Origin: Arthrobacter liuii
GTDB taxonomy: Bacteria; Actinomycetota; Actinomycetes; Actinomycetales; Micrococcaceae
Assembly (NCBI RefSeq): GCF_014639275.1
Contig: NZ_BMFW01000003.1
Span: 186,001 to 250,000, forward strand
Direction of reading: 5' to 3'
Length of the DNA stretch: 64,000 nucleotides
The first letter of the stretch is position 1. Every line of letters starts with the position of its first letter. This document shows positions 17,148 through 25,613 of this stretch, one piece after another. Under the pieces are notes generated by a model. It was not told the DNA's origin and searched no databases. It saw nothing but the letters and a program-made list of their open reading frames with translations. A program made the translations under genes and the position numbers.

Positions 17148-18503
17148 ATGCCCATAGACGGACAGTCCACGCCCACACCTGGCGGATCAGTGCCGGCCAC
17201 CGTCCCGGAAACCCGCAGGGCAGTCATTGTCGGCGCTAACAGGATCCCCTTCGCCCGCGCCGGGGGCGCCTATGCAAAATCCTCCAACCAGGACATGCTG
17301 ACGGCTGCCCTGGACGGCCTGATTGCACGGTTTGGCCTCCAGGAAGAACGGATCGGCCAGGTAGCCGCCGGTGCCGTGCTCAAGCATTCCAGGGACTTCA
17401 ACCTCACCAGGGAAGCGGTCCTGGGTTCGGCACTCTCCGCCGAGACTCCCGTATACGACCTTCAGCAGGCGTGTGCCACGGGACTTGAAACCGTGGTGGG
17501 CCTGGCCAACAAAATCAAACTGGGCCAGATCGATTCCGGCATCGCCGGCGGCGTGGATTCAGCTTCCGACGCGCCGGTAGTGGTCAGTGAGGGGCTCCGC
17601 GAAGTCATCCTGGACCTGCACCGCGCCAAGTCACTTCCCCAGCGGCTGCAGATCCTGGGCCGGCTCCGGCCCAAGGACCTGGCACCGCTGGCACCCGGCA
17701 CTGCAGAGCCGCGTACCGGCCTGAGCATGGGTGAGCACCAGGCCCTGACCACTGCACAGTGGAAGATCTCCCGCGAAGCGCAGGACGAACTGGCACTGAA
17801 CAGCCATCACAACCTCGCTGCAGCCTACGAGTCCGGGTTCTTTGATGACCTCATGACCCCCTATCGCGGCCTGACGCGTGACGCCAACCTGCGGGCGGAC
17901 ACCTCGCTGGAGAAGCTTGCTGCGCTGAAGCCGGTGTTTGGCCGGAACCTTGGCGCAGATGCAACCATGACCGCAGGCAACTCCACCCCGCTCACCGATG
18001 GCGCCTCCACCGTGCTGCTGGCTTCGGACGATTGGGCAGATGCCCGCGACCTGCCTAAATTGGCGTCCGTGATCGACGCCGAGGCAGCGGCGGTCGATTT
18101 TGTCCACGGCAAGGACGGGCTGCTGATGGCTCCCGTGTTCGCTGTGCCCAGGCTCCTGGCCCGGCAAAACCTGACGCTGGCGGACTTCGACTATTTCGAA
18201 ATCCATGAAGCATTCGCCGCCACCGTCCTCAGCTCCCTCGCTGCATGGGAAGACGACGAATTCGGCCGCACCCGCCTCGGCCTGGACGGTGCGTTCGGCA
18301 TCATCGACCGTTCCCGCCTCAATGTCAACGGGTCGTCGCTGGCGGCAGGCCACCCCTTTGCCGCAACAGGTGGCCGCATCGTAGGTACACTTGCCAAAAT
18401 GCTCCACGCCAAGGCGGCCTCCACCGGTCGCCCGGCGCGCGGCTTGGTATCCGTTTGCGCAGCCGGCGGCCAGGGCGTCGTCGCGATCCTGGAATCTCTG
18501 TAG
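17148..18503 (+). CDS. Acetyl-CoA C-acyltransferase (FadA2-like thiolase)
   Basis: A 451-aa thiolase for the last step of beta-oxidation, cleaving 3-ketoacyl-CoA with CoA. The nucleophile is C109 in DLQQACATGLETV. H353 lies in HEAFAATV, H402 in SLAAGHPFAATGGR and C437 in SVCAAGGQG, completing the active site. It resembles FadI/FadA2 trifunctional-type thiolases. GAGGAG is 6 nt before the ATG. It is first in a rightward operon with the ketoacyl reductase and hydratase, under the operator shared with TetR-oxidase. The Mycobacterium tuberculosis Rv0241c-Rv0244c region has the same set of activities. Confidence 0.93.
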   Translation: MPIDGQSTPTPGGSVPATVPETRRAVIVGANRIPFARAGGAYAKSSNQDMLTAALDGLIARFGLQEERIGQVAAGAVLKHSRDFNLTREAVLGSALSAETPVYDLQQACATGLETVVGLANKIKLGQIDSGIAGGVDSASDAPVVVSEGLREVILDLHRAKSLPQRLQILGRLRPKDLAPLAPGTAEPRTGLSMGEHQALTTAQWKISREAQDELALNSHHNLAAAYESGFFDDLMTPYRGLTRDANLRADTSLEKLAALKPVFGRNLGADATMTAGNSTPLTDGASTVLLASDDWADARDLPKLASVIDAEAAAVDFVHGKDGLLMAPVFAVPRLLARQNLTLADFDYFEIHEAFAATVLSSLAAWEDDEFGRTRLGLDGAFGIIDRSRLNVNGSSLAAGHPFAATGGRIVGTLAKMLHAKAASTGRPARGLVSVCAAGGQGVVAILESL

Positions 18504-18512
18504 GGGGCCGGC

Positions 18513-19853
18513 GTGGCGGATACATACACCCAACTGGTCAACAGCGGCCTGGGCCGCAACCTTGCAAAGAAACTCAACCTTCCACAGCCCGCCGTCCTGC
18601 GCCGTTACAAGCCCGGGCAGCCGCTGGTTATTGGACCTGTCGTTGTCCTGGGGGATACTCCGGGGGCGGACAAACTCGCTGCCGAACTGCTGTCATGGGA
18701 CCTCGACGTCAGGCGGCACGCCGTCCCGGCCGAAAAGCTGGGCGCAATCATCCTGGTCCTCGATGGGCTACAACACCCGTCGGACCTGGAAAAGCCTGTG
18801 CTGGCAGCGGCAGGTTCCCTCCGCGACCTGCGGTCCGGCGGCCGGATCATCACGCTGTCCCATCCGTCGGCCGAAGCATCGTCGCCCGAAACGGCAGCGG
18901 CGCGGCAGGGCGTGGACGGCTTCCTGCGGTCGCTGGCCAAGGAACTGCGGTCCGGCGCAACCGGTAATGGCGTACTCCTTGCAGACGGCACCACAACCAC
19001 CAGCCCCAGTGCACTGGGCGCGGTGCGTTTCCTCCTCTCAGGCCGTTCAGCATTCGTCGATGGACAGTTCCTGACGGTCTCAACGGAGGACGGCGCGCTT
19101 CCCGCCGAACCCGAACGGCCACTGGCCGGAAAGGTGGCAGTCGTCACCGGCGCAGCACGGGGCATCGGTGCCCAGATCGCCAGGACGTTGCACCGCGATG
19201 GCGCAACGCTGATCCTGGTGGACATTCCAGCAGCCGGAGACCAGCTGGCAACCGTAGCCAACGAGGTTCGGGGTACCGCCTTGCAGCTCGACATCACCGG
19301 CGCCGACGCTGGCCAGCGGATCATCGACCACGCCGCGCAGCGGCACGGACGGTTGGACATCGTGGTGCATAACGCCGGCATCACCCGGGACAAGCTGCTG
19401 GCCAACATGGACCACACACGGTGGAACGCGGTCATCAACATTAACATCGCCGCGCAGCTCCGCATTAACGAGGCACTGTTGGCATCGGAACACTTCCGGA
19501 CTTCCCCGCGTATCGTTTCAGTTGCCTCCACCAGCGGCATCGCCGGAAACAGGGGGCAAACCAACTACGCCGCATCAAAGGGGGGAGTGATGGGAATGGT
19601 ACGTGCCACCGCCCCGCTGCTCGCATCCCGTGGCGGCACCATCAACGCAGTGGCCCCCGGATTCATCGAAACCGAGATGACCGCCCGCATTCCCTTTGCA
19701 GTCCGCGAAGTGGCGCGGCGGCTGAACTCGCTTCAGCAGGGCGGCCGTCCGTCCGACGTCGCCGAGACCATCGCGTTCCTTGCCAGCGACGCCGCGGGCG
19801 GAATCAACGGGGAGGTGCTCCGGGTTTGCGGGCAGAACCTGGTGGGGGCATGA
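18513..19853 (+). CDS. High-molecular-weight 3-ketoacyl reductase (FabG4-like SDR)
   Basis: A 446-aa two-part SDR of the FabG4 (HMwFabG) type. The first ~200 residues form a flavodoxin-like, degenerate Rossmann domain. The catalytic domain follows, with VTGAARGIGAQI for cofactor binding, VVHNAGITRD, the catalytic Ser in VASTSGIAG, and NYAASK supplying Tyr and Lys. FabG4 enzymes interconvert 3-ketoacyl- and 3-hydroxyacyl-CoA, usually with NAD(H). Start is the GTG at 18513, 10 bases after the thiolase stop. Its stop overlaps the next ATG by four bases (ATGA). It is the likely third-step enzyme of this oxidation module. Confidence 0.92.
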   Translation: MADTYTQLVNSGLGRNLAKKLNLPQPAVLRRYKPGQPLVIGPVVVLGDTPGADKLAAELLSWDLDVRRHAVPAEKLGAIILVLDGLQHPSDLEKPVLAAAGSLRDLRSGGRIITLSHPSAEASSPETAAARQGVDGFLRSLAKELRSGATGNGVLLADGTTTTSPSALGAVRFLLSGRSAFVDGQFLTVSTEDGALPAEPERPLAGKVAVVTGAARGIGAQIARTLHRDGATLILVDIPAAGDQLATVANEVRGTALQLDITGADAGQRIIDHAAQRHGRLDIVVHNAGITRDKLLANMDHTRWNAVININIAAQLRINEALLASEHFRTSPRIVSVASTSGIAGNRGQTNYAASKGGVMGMVRATAPLLASRGGTINAVAPGFIETEMTARIPFAVREVARRLNSLQQGGRPSDVAETIAFLASDAAGGINGEVLRVCGQNLVGA

Positions 19854-20785
19854 CGTTCCAGGAACCGGTGGTCCTTGCCGAGATGCCGTCGTTGTCCAAG
19901 CTCTACGTCAATGCCGCCGCCCAGGCTGCCCGGCGCAGGCTCCTCGGAACGCATGACTCGGCGGTCCTCCCGGAAGTTAGCCACGAAGCCAGGGGCGTCA
20001 CCGTGGGCGTCGAAAACCTTACGGCTTACCAGCACCTGATCGGTGAGACGGCCAGTGATGTCCTGCCTGCCGGCTTCATCCATGCCGTCGTGTTCCCGCT
20101 GGCCATGAGCGTCATGAACCGCGACGATTTCCCGTTGCCCCTCTTGGGGATGATCCACCTGCGCAACAGCGTTGAGCATCGGTCACCGCTTGTCTTCACT
20201 GCCGTCCTGGACATGGCAGCCCGGGTGGAAAATCTCCGCGGCCACCGTGCCGGTACGCAAGTGGACGTTGTGGCGGAAGTGCGGCTCGCCGGCGCCAGTG
20301 ATGTCCGTTGGCGCGGGGTTTCCACCTACCTGGCCAAAGGGGTGTTCCTCCCTGGGATCGACAAGCCCACGGCCGTAGCCGGTAAAGCTGATTTCACGGC
20401 ACCGGACCCAACCGCGCTGTGGCAGCTGGGCGTGGACACGGGCCGTGCCTACGCCGCGGTCTCGGGGGACTTCAACCCCATCCACTTGAGTGTGCTCTCG
20501 GCCAAGGCCTTGGGAATGCGGCGATCGATAGCGCACGGCATGTACCTGGCCTCGCGCGCGCTGGCGGATGTCGGCCCTGCCCGTGGCGACTCTTTCGCGT
20601 GGGACGTGGAGTTCGAGGCCCCGGTTTTCCTCCCCTCACGGGTTGCCCTGGAGATCGGGACCGAACAGAGCTGCTCCGGGGCGTGGAAGCACTCCCGGTA
20701 TGTCGCCTGGAACCCGCGCTCCGGGCGACGCCATTTCAGTGGCACCGTTTCAGCCCTTCAACCCCTGGCCGGGTGGCCGGCTTAA
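19850..20785 (+). CDS. MaoC/HtdX-like (R)-specific enoyl-CoA hydratase
   Basis: A 311-aa double-hotdog hydratase. The hydratase-2 motif SGDFNPIHL supplies D207 and H212 in the C-terminal half; the N-terminal hotdog lacks these residues and is structural. This matches HtdX-type proteins found beside FabG4. It adds water to trans-2-enoyl-CoA, the second beta-oxidation step. The ATG at 19850 overlaps the reductase stop, indicating translational coupling, and is preferred to the in-frame 19826. Its stop codon overlaps that of the convergent FUSC gene by 3 bases. Confidence 0.9.
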   Translation: MTFQEPVVLAEMPSLSKLYVNAAAQAARRRLLGTHDSAVLPEVSHEARGVTVGVENLTAYQHLIGETASDVLPAGFIHAVVFPLAMSVMNRDDFPLPLLGMIHLRNSVEHRSPLVFTAVLDMAARVENLRGHRAGTQVDVVAEVRLAGASDVRWRGVSTYLAKGVFLPGIDKPTAVAGKADFTAPDPTALWQLGVDTGRAYAAVSGDFNPIHLSVLSAKALGMRRSIAHGMYLASRALADVGPARGDSFAWDVEFEAPVFLPSRVALEIGTEQSCSGAWKHSRYVAWNPRSGRRHFSGTVSALQPLAGWPA

Positions 20786-21900
20786 TCCTGTGGGCGCAGA
20801 GCCCGCAGGATTCGATGGAGGCTCAGCAGGACCGATTCGGAGGCAGGGACGGTTCCCTGTTCCGCCGGCCTTTCGGCGGTGGCAGCCATGCAGGCTTCCA
20901 CCGCCGTCCTGGCGGCCTTATAGGCGTCTGCACCCTCCTGGTCGTCAATATCCGCATGCACTGACAACAGCTCTCCCGTTGCTGTGATGGCGTCCGCCAG
21001 CGGTTCGTTGTCCTGCAAGGGGATGGCATACGGCACGTCGTCTTCCCAGATCACATCCGAAAGCACATCCGTCATGTCCTGGATATGGAACGTGACGCGC
21101 TCCAGGTCCCGCAGGTCCCGGTAGTCTCGGTCCACGTCACGGGGGTGCAGCTTGCGGCGGGGATTGGCCCTGCGGCTGGCATCGGCTTCCTTCACCAGGT
21201 GCCGCACCGAGCTTGCGGCCTCGGCCAGTTCGTCCGACCTGCGCGACCACTCCTCGTGCTCAGGGGGCCACTTTTCCTTGAGGGCGGCGCCCATGTCAGT
21301 GAGCTGCCTGCCAAGGGCGAGCCGCAGCTCGGCCAGGCTGGACGCCGCAGCGTTGAGGTGCAGGGGTGGAAAGATCAGGAAATTCACGGCGATGCCCACC
21401 GCCACTCCTGCTGCCATCTGAACAAGGTAGCCGTACGAAAAATCTTCGGCGTTACTGCCGCCGACCAGCAGAACCAGCAGGGCCGCCGTCGGAATCCAAT
21501 CACTGCCTGAACCGATGCCCGGCAAGCCGCCCAGCAGGACACCTACCCCCATGAACACGGCGACTGTCAGGGGTGAGGGCTCGCTGATGCTCACCAGGAC
21601 AAAGGCAAGGCCGATTCCTATCGCCAACCCCGCAAGGGCCTGTGCCCCCTGCTTCACGGACCCGGCGACATTGTGATACATGGCCACCAGGGCGCCCAGC
21701 GGCGCGTAGTACGCGTAGTGCGAGGCGGCGCCCGGCATGAGGGGTGCGATGGCGAACGCCAGCCCTGCGGCAATGGCCGCTTTCCCTGCCAGTTGCAGGC
21801 GCTGCGCCGCGAAGGCAGCAGAAAGCCCCGCCACTGATTGTCTAAGTAGTTGGGTCCCCCGAGCCCACCGCGCATCCGGCCGTGCTTGAGTATTGCCCAT
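20782..21900 (-). CDS. FUSC-family membrane protein (aromatic acid exporter-like)
   Basis: A ~372-aa protein with about six N-terminal transmembrane segments (residues ~30-180) and a long soluble helical C-terminal half. This is the layout of one half of fusaric-acid/aromatic-acid exporters such as AaeB and of the actinobacterial FUSC proteins. The segment GGLPGIGSGSDWIPTAALLV is typical. ATG at 21900 is chosen; a GTG at 21909 is possible. It stands alone, convergent with the beta-oxidation operon, and divergence of substrate in the family prevents naming the exported compound. Confidence 0.8.
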   Translation of the reverse strand: MGNTQARPDARWARGTQLLRQSVAGLSAAFAAQRLQLAGKAAIAAGLAFAIAPLMPGAASHYAYYAPLGALVAMYHNVAGSVKQGAQALAGLAIGIGLAFVLVSISEPSPLTVAVFMGVGVLLGGLPGIGSGSDWIPTAALLVLLVGGSNAEDFSYGYLVQMAAGVAVGIAVNFLIFPPLHLNAAASSLAELRLALGRQLTDMGAALKEKWPPEHEEWSRRSDELAEAASSVRHLVKEADASRRANPRRKLHPRDVDRDYRDLRDLERVTFHIQDMTDVLSDVIWEDDVPYAIPLQDNEPLADAITATGELLSVHADIDDQEGADAYKAARTAVEACMAATAERPAEQGTVPASESVLLSLHRILRALRPQD

Positions 21901-21927
21901 CCGGACCACAGTAAGCCCGCGGCCCCG

Positions 21928-23037
21928 TCAGGACAAGCTGGCCGCGGCTCGCCGCACCTCGGCGGCAAGGCGGTGGGCCCGGCCCGGCGTCCGCCCCTCC
22001 TCCTGGCGCCGGGGGATGTAGCCGAAGCCCAGGCCGTAGCATGGGTCGGCAAATCCGAGGGCCGCGTTGGCACCTTCATGCCCGAATGCCCTGTGGCTGC
22101 CGAAGTTCCGCGAAGGGTGGGGTTTCATGAAGACGACGGCGAACGCATTGTCCAGGCCGGAGGACCGGTCCAGGCCCCACACCTGCTCCAGGGTCATGCT
22201 TGCCACCGTGCCGGCCGTGAGGAACGGTTTGCCACCATCGACGCCGGTGGTCGCTGCCGCATACAGCCGCGCCAGACCGACCGCGGACCCCACACCGCCG
22301 GCGGCGGACATGCCCGCGGCACGCACGGAACGGATGTTGGGCAACTCCATGATCGTGCCGATTGGGGCGTTGTTGTTGATGCCCTCGAGGCTGAGGGGAT
22401 CAACCCAAGCCTGGCTGGGGTCTTCCTCGTAGAGCACATCCTGGTATCGGGTTTCCAGGTCCTCGGGAAGCCCCAGGAAGAAATCCACCTCCTGCGGTTT
22501 CCGGATCCTGCGCTCGTAAACATCCTGGAGCGACTCGCCTGCAGTCCTGCGGCACAGCTCCTCCATGAAGATCCCAATGGTCAGGGCGTGGTAACCGAAT
22601 TGCCGGCCCGGCTCCCAGGCAGGAGCAGCGGCAGCGAGCCGGGCCGCCGCGCCGGCTGTGGTGAACTCGTCCAGGCCAAACCCACCCTCGACGCCCATAA
22701 GACCTGCCCGGTGGGACAGCGCCTCCCTGACCAGCAGCTTGCCTTTGCCATGTGCGGCAAATTCCGGCCAATAATGGGCAATTGTCCGGTCAAGGTCAAG
22801 GATGCCGTCCTGGACAAGCAGGGCAATGACCATTGCAGCAACACCCTTGGAGCAGGAATAGGCGCCGGTCAGGGTTTCGCCCGTCATCTCCGGGCCGCCC
22901 GTCAGGCGTACCACCGGCGCCCCGTTGCGGTAGGCGGCCAGCTGTGCGCTGTAGCGCGGATCCCCGCCAAGGAAGGACTCAAACAGGGCAAGGACGTTTT
23001 CGTACCCCGGCGCCACGAAACCCAGAGAAGTATGCAT
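21928..23037 (-). CDS. Serine hydrolase (class C beta-lactamase/EstB family)
   Basis: A 369-aa serine hydrolase with the penicillin-binding fold. The nucleophile pair S61-C-S-K64 (SCSKG) is present. A Tyr lies in RQFGYHALTIG at the position of the Y-x-N motif, and FGHEGANAALGFADP substitutes for the KTG strand, as in esterase-type members. No signal peptide is visible, so it is likely a cytoplasmic esterase rather than a beta-lactamase. FUSC lies 28 bases downstream on the same strand and may be co-transcribed. The natural ester substrate is unknown. Confidence 0.87.
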   Translation of the reverse strand: MHTSLGFVAPGYENVLALFESFLGGDPRYSAQLAAYRNGAPVVRLTGGPEMTGETLTGAYSCSKGVAAMVIALLVQDGILDLDRTIAHYWPEFAAHGKGKLLVREALSHRAGLMGVEGGFGLDEFTTAGAAARLAAAAPAWEPGRQFGYHALTIGIFMEELCRRTAGESLQDVYERRIRKPQEVDFFLGLPEDLETRYQDVLYEEDPSQAWVDPLSLEGINNNAPIGTIMELPNIRSVRAAGMSAAGGVGSAVGLARLYAAATTGVDGGKPFLTAGTVASMTLEQVWGLDRSSGLDNAFAVVFMKPHPSRNFGSHRAFGHEGANAALGFADPCYGLGFGYIPRRQEEGRTPGRAHRLAAEVRRAAASLS

Positions 23038-23087
23038 GCTCTCGAGTCTATGGGGAAGGCGGTTTCCTGTTGGGGGACTACCCTCGC

Positions 23088-24170
23088 TTAGGCTCCGTGT
23101 CCCGGTGCAACTTCCTCACCAGGCCGGACGGGCCCCGGCGGTGTTCCTTCTCCGAATGGGCGGCCGCCCAGGGACTCCCGGCCGTGGTCCTCCAGCCAGC
23201 CGCTCAGATCAGGGCCCGCAGGAACGATGCCGGTGGGGTTGATGTCCTCATGCACGATGTAGTAATGCCGCTTGATCTGAACAAAATCGATGGTGTCGCC
23301 AAAGCCGGGGGTCTGGAACAGGTCCCGCGCGTAGCCCCACAAGTTGGGCATCTCGCTCAGCTTCTGCCGGTTGCACTTGAAATGTCCGTGGTACACGGGA
23401 TCGAACCTCGCCAGCGTGGTGAACAGCCGCACGTCTGCTTCGGTAATAGTGTCACCCACGAGGTAGCGCTGACCCGCGAGGCGCTCCTCAAGCCAGTCCA
23501 AGGCCGTCCACAAGCGTTGGTATGCCGAATCGTACGCTTCCTGGGAGCCAGCGAAACCGCAGCGGTAAACCCCGTTGTTCACCTCGGTGAAAACGCGCTT
23601 GTTCACCTGGTCTATTTCACCGCGGAGGTGCTTCGGATAGAGCTCCGGTGCACCCGGCCGGTGGAACTCGACCCACTCGGTGGAAAAGTCCAAAGTGATC
23701 TGGGGGAAGTTATTGGTGACCACTTCGCCGCTGCGGACATCGACGATGGCGGGCACGGTGATTCCACGCGGGTAGCCGGGGAAACGCTTGAAGAAAGCCT
23801 CCTGCAGGCGCCCTATGCCCAGGACCGGGTCCACGCGGCCGGGATCCAGGTCGAAGGTCCATGAACGCGCGTCATGCGTGGGGCCTGGCTGGCCCAGCGA
23901 TATAGCTTCTTCCAGCCCGAGCAGCCTCCGGACAATCACTGTCCGGTTTGCCCACGGGCACGCCCTGGCGGCGATGAGGCGGTAGCGTCCTGCTTCCACC
24001 GGCCACCCGGGCTCGCCATGGCTACCCGGAGAAGCGTTCCTGGTGATGCGGTCCTCGATGTAGTTCGTATCCCGGGTGAACTCCGCGCCGCCTGTCACAT
24101 AGGCTCCACGTGTGCTGTGCCCATCGGTGCCGTCGGTCACTGTGGGGGTGCTTTCCGTTTCCTGGCTCAT
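23088..24170 (-). CDS. Xi-class glutathione S-transferase-like (quinone-thiol reductase type)
   Basis: A 360-aa protein of the YqjG/ECM4 (glutathionyl-hydroquinone reductase) family. The thioredoxin-like domain has the catalytic Cys in ARACPWANR (C71), and VPAIVD and NNFPQI follow. The C-terminal helical domain contains YLVGDTITEADVRLFTTL and the family-typical HYYIVHEDINPTGIVPAG. In glutathione users it removes thiol adducts from hydroquinones. This genome encodes mycothiol synthesis (mshC), so the partner thiol is probably mycothiol or something else. The gene is monocistronic or read with the downstream serine hydrolase, 50 bases on. Confidence 0.92.
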   Translation of the reverse strand: MSQETESTPTVTDGTDGHSTRGAYVTGGAEFTRDTNYIEDRITRNASPGSHGEPGWPVEAGRYRLIAARACPWANRTVIVRRLLGLEEAISLGQPGPTHDARSWTFDLDPGRVDPVLGIGRLQEAFFKRFPGYPRGITVPAIVDVRSGEVVTNNFPQITLDFSTEWVEFHRPGAPELYPKHLRGEIDQVNKRVFTEVNNGVYRCGFAGSQEAYDSAYQRLWTALDWLEERLAGQRYLVGDTITEADVRLFTTLARFDPVYHGHFKCNRQKLSEMPNLWGYARDLFQTPGFGDTIDFVQIKRHYYIVHEDINPTGIVPAGPDLSGWLEDHGRESLGGRPFGEGTPPGPVRPGEEVAPGHGA

Positions 24171-24199
24171 GCCACAAGCCTATGCGCCGCCCGACCGGT

Positions 24200-24994
24200 C
24201 TAGGCACCTTCCAGCAGGATTATCGAGATGGGCTGCCAGGCCACCAGCCAGGCCCCAGCCACCAAAAGGGTGAACAAGGCAATCCAGACGCCGGACGGAA
24301 CGGAGGTGGCGCGGTACAGGAGGTAGGCGTCGGAGCTGCTGAGACGGTCCCGACGACGTATGTGGACGTTGCTGAGTTTAAGCAGGTCGCGGACAGCGGC
24401 CACCAGGAGTGCAAGGCCGAAGATGACGGCCACGTGCCCCACGACGGGAGGTGGTGCAAAGAAAGTGAGGGCGGCCGTGCCGGCGATGGCGGCGGCCGTG
24501 ATCACGAAACCGGCAAGATTGCGGAGGAAGAGGAATGAAGCGGCCAGGACCAGCGCGCTGATGGCCATGGCTGCCGGCCCCCATCCGTGAAACCCACACC
24601 ATACGAAGGCGGCGCCCACCAGCGCCGGTACCGGGTATCCCCAGAAACACGACCAGGCAGCAGCCACCCTGCTCCGGCTGTAGCTGGTGGTGGTTCCGGA
24701 GTGGTCAAGCCGCAGGCGGATTCCGGACAGGCGCTGCCCCGACGTCAGAGCTGCAAACGCATGGCCCAGCTCATGGGTGGCGGTGGCCAGGAGCCCGAAG
24801 TAGCGCCAGCTGCGGCGCGGAATGGACAGCACGACGGCGGCCGCCAGGGACAGAAGCATCTCGATCCAGGTGATATTGGGTACGTCTGTCTGCGTGAACG
24901 CCGCACTGAAGGTGTTCCATAAGCTCGTGGGGCTGTCCAACGTTTCCTCCTGGTGCCGTTCCGGCGTCGTAAGTGCCGACGTCGTATGTATCAT
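24200..24994 (-). CDS. M50-like membrane metallopeptidase
   Basis: A ~264-aa integral membrane protein with about six transmembrane segments. ATATHELGHAFAAL gives the HExxH zinc site (H74, E75, H78) inside the second hydrophobic segment. This matches the 'M50 family metallopeptidase' (peptidase M50B-like) proteins of actinobacteria. A canonical NPDG/PLDGG second motif is not obvious, so protease activity is less sure than membership. ATG at 24994 is preferred over an in-frame TTG at 25000. It precedes the GST gene on the same strand, with 29 bases between. Confidence 0.82.
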   Translation of the reverse strand: MIHTTSALTTPERHQEETLDSPTSLWNTFSAAFTQTDVPNITWIEMLLSLAAAVVLSIPRRSWRYFGLLATATHELGHAFAALTSGQRLSGIRLRLDHSGTTTSYSRSRVAAAWSCFWGYPVPALVGAAFVWCGFHGWGPAAMAISALVLAASFLFLRNLAGFVITAAAIAGTAALTFFAPPPVVGHVAVIFGLALLVAAVRDLLKLSNVHIRRRDRLSSSDAYLLYRATSVPSGVWIALFTLLVAGAWLVAWQPISIILLEGA

Positions 24995-25029
24995 GCCCAA
25001 GGCTACGCAGCCCAGCTTGGCGAAGGCTT

Positions 25030-25067
25030 AAAACCGAAAGGCACGCCTGTTGCGGCGTGCCTTTCGG
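25030..25067 (-). terminator. Intrinsic terminator of the DUF4193 gene
   Basis: A perfect 14-bp stem CCGAAAGGCACGCC / GGCGTGCCTTTCGG with a 6-base loop. Read on the minus strand it is followed by TTTT. It lies 40 bases after the DUF4193 stop and upstream of the M50 gene. Confidence 0.85.
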
Positions 25068-25106
25068 GCAGGACCGGACGCTCCTGCGCCGCGGGAAGCT
25101 TGTTGA

Positions 25107-25409
25107 CTAGCCTTCGCACTCGGTGCAGTAGCTGTGGCCGTCCTTTTGCCGGGCAATCTGGGACCGGTGGCGGACCAGGAAGCAGGAGTAGCAGGTAAAT
25201 TCATCCTCAGCCTGGGGGATGACCTGGACTACGAGCTCCTCGGCGACGAATTCGCCGCCAGGGACGCCTGCGCCGTCCAGCCCGTCAGCTTCGTCCAACT
25301 CCTGCACGACACTGCGTGCATCGGGAGCATTAGCTGACTGGAGCTGCTCGAGTGAGTTGTCCTGCGATTCCTTAACGTCGGAACGCAGTTCATCGTAATC
25401 GGTTGCCAC
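25107..25409 (-). CDS. DUF4193 zinc-ribbon protein
   Basis: A 100-aa acidic protein conserved in actinobacteria. The start is the GTG giving MATDYDELRSDVKESQDN, with GAGAAG about 9 bases upstream. Near the C-terminus CYSCFLVRHRSQIA and CTECEG form two CxxC pairs of a zinc ribbon. Function is not established. The gene is followed by a strong terminator and is divergent from the glycosyltransferase pair. It may be a general nucleic-acid or polymerase-associated factor, but nothing in the sequence proves that. Confidence 0.88.
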   Translation of the reverse strand: MATDYDELRSDVKESQDNSLEQLQSANAPDARSVVQELDEADGLDGAGVPGGEFVAEELVVQVIPQAEDEFTCYSCFLVRHRSQIARQKDGHSYCTECEG

Positions 25410-25475
25410 TTTAGGTGCTTCTCTTTTCTTTGATTGGCTGTCGGGTATGAAACGTACAGCATCAGGCCGGTATTC

Positions 25476-25509
25476 CCCAACAGGAAGCGTAGATCCGCTG
25501 CCTGTTGGG
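25476..25509. repeat. Long inverted repeat in divergent intergenic region
   Basis: CCCAACAGG-A-AGCG (25476-25489) mirrors CGCT-G-CCTGTTGGG (25496-25509): 9 bp, one mismatch, then 4 bp, around a 6-base loop. It sits in the 204-base divergent gap between DUF4193 and the first GT9 gene. It may be an operator or an RNA hairpin. Confidence 0.5.
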
Positions 25510-25613
25510 TAATGGTTCAAGGGAGAGGCCGCGGGGTTGTCACCGCAATAAGGCTGTACGGGCAGTGGAGGGACAGCCGTGCTGATCCCTCTGCGTGAGG
25601 AAAGGGGCAATGT

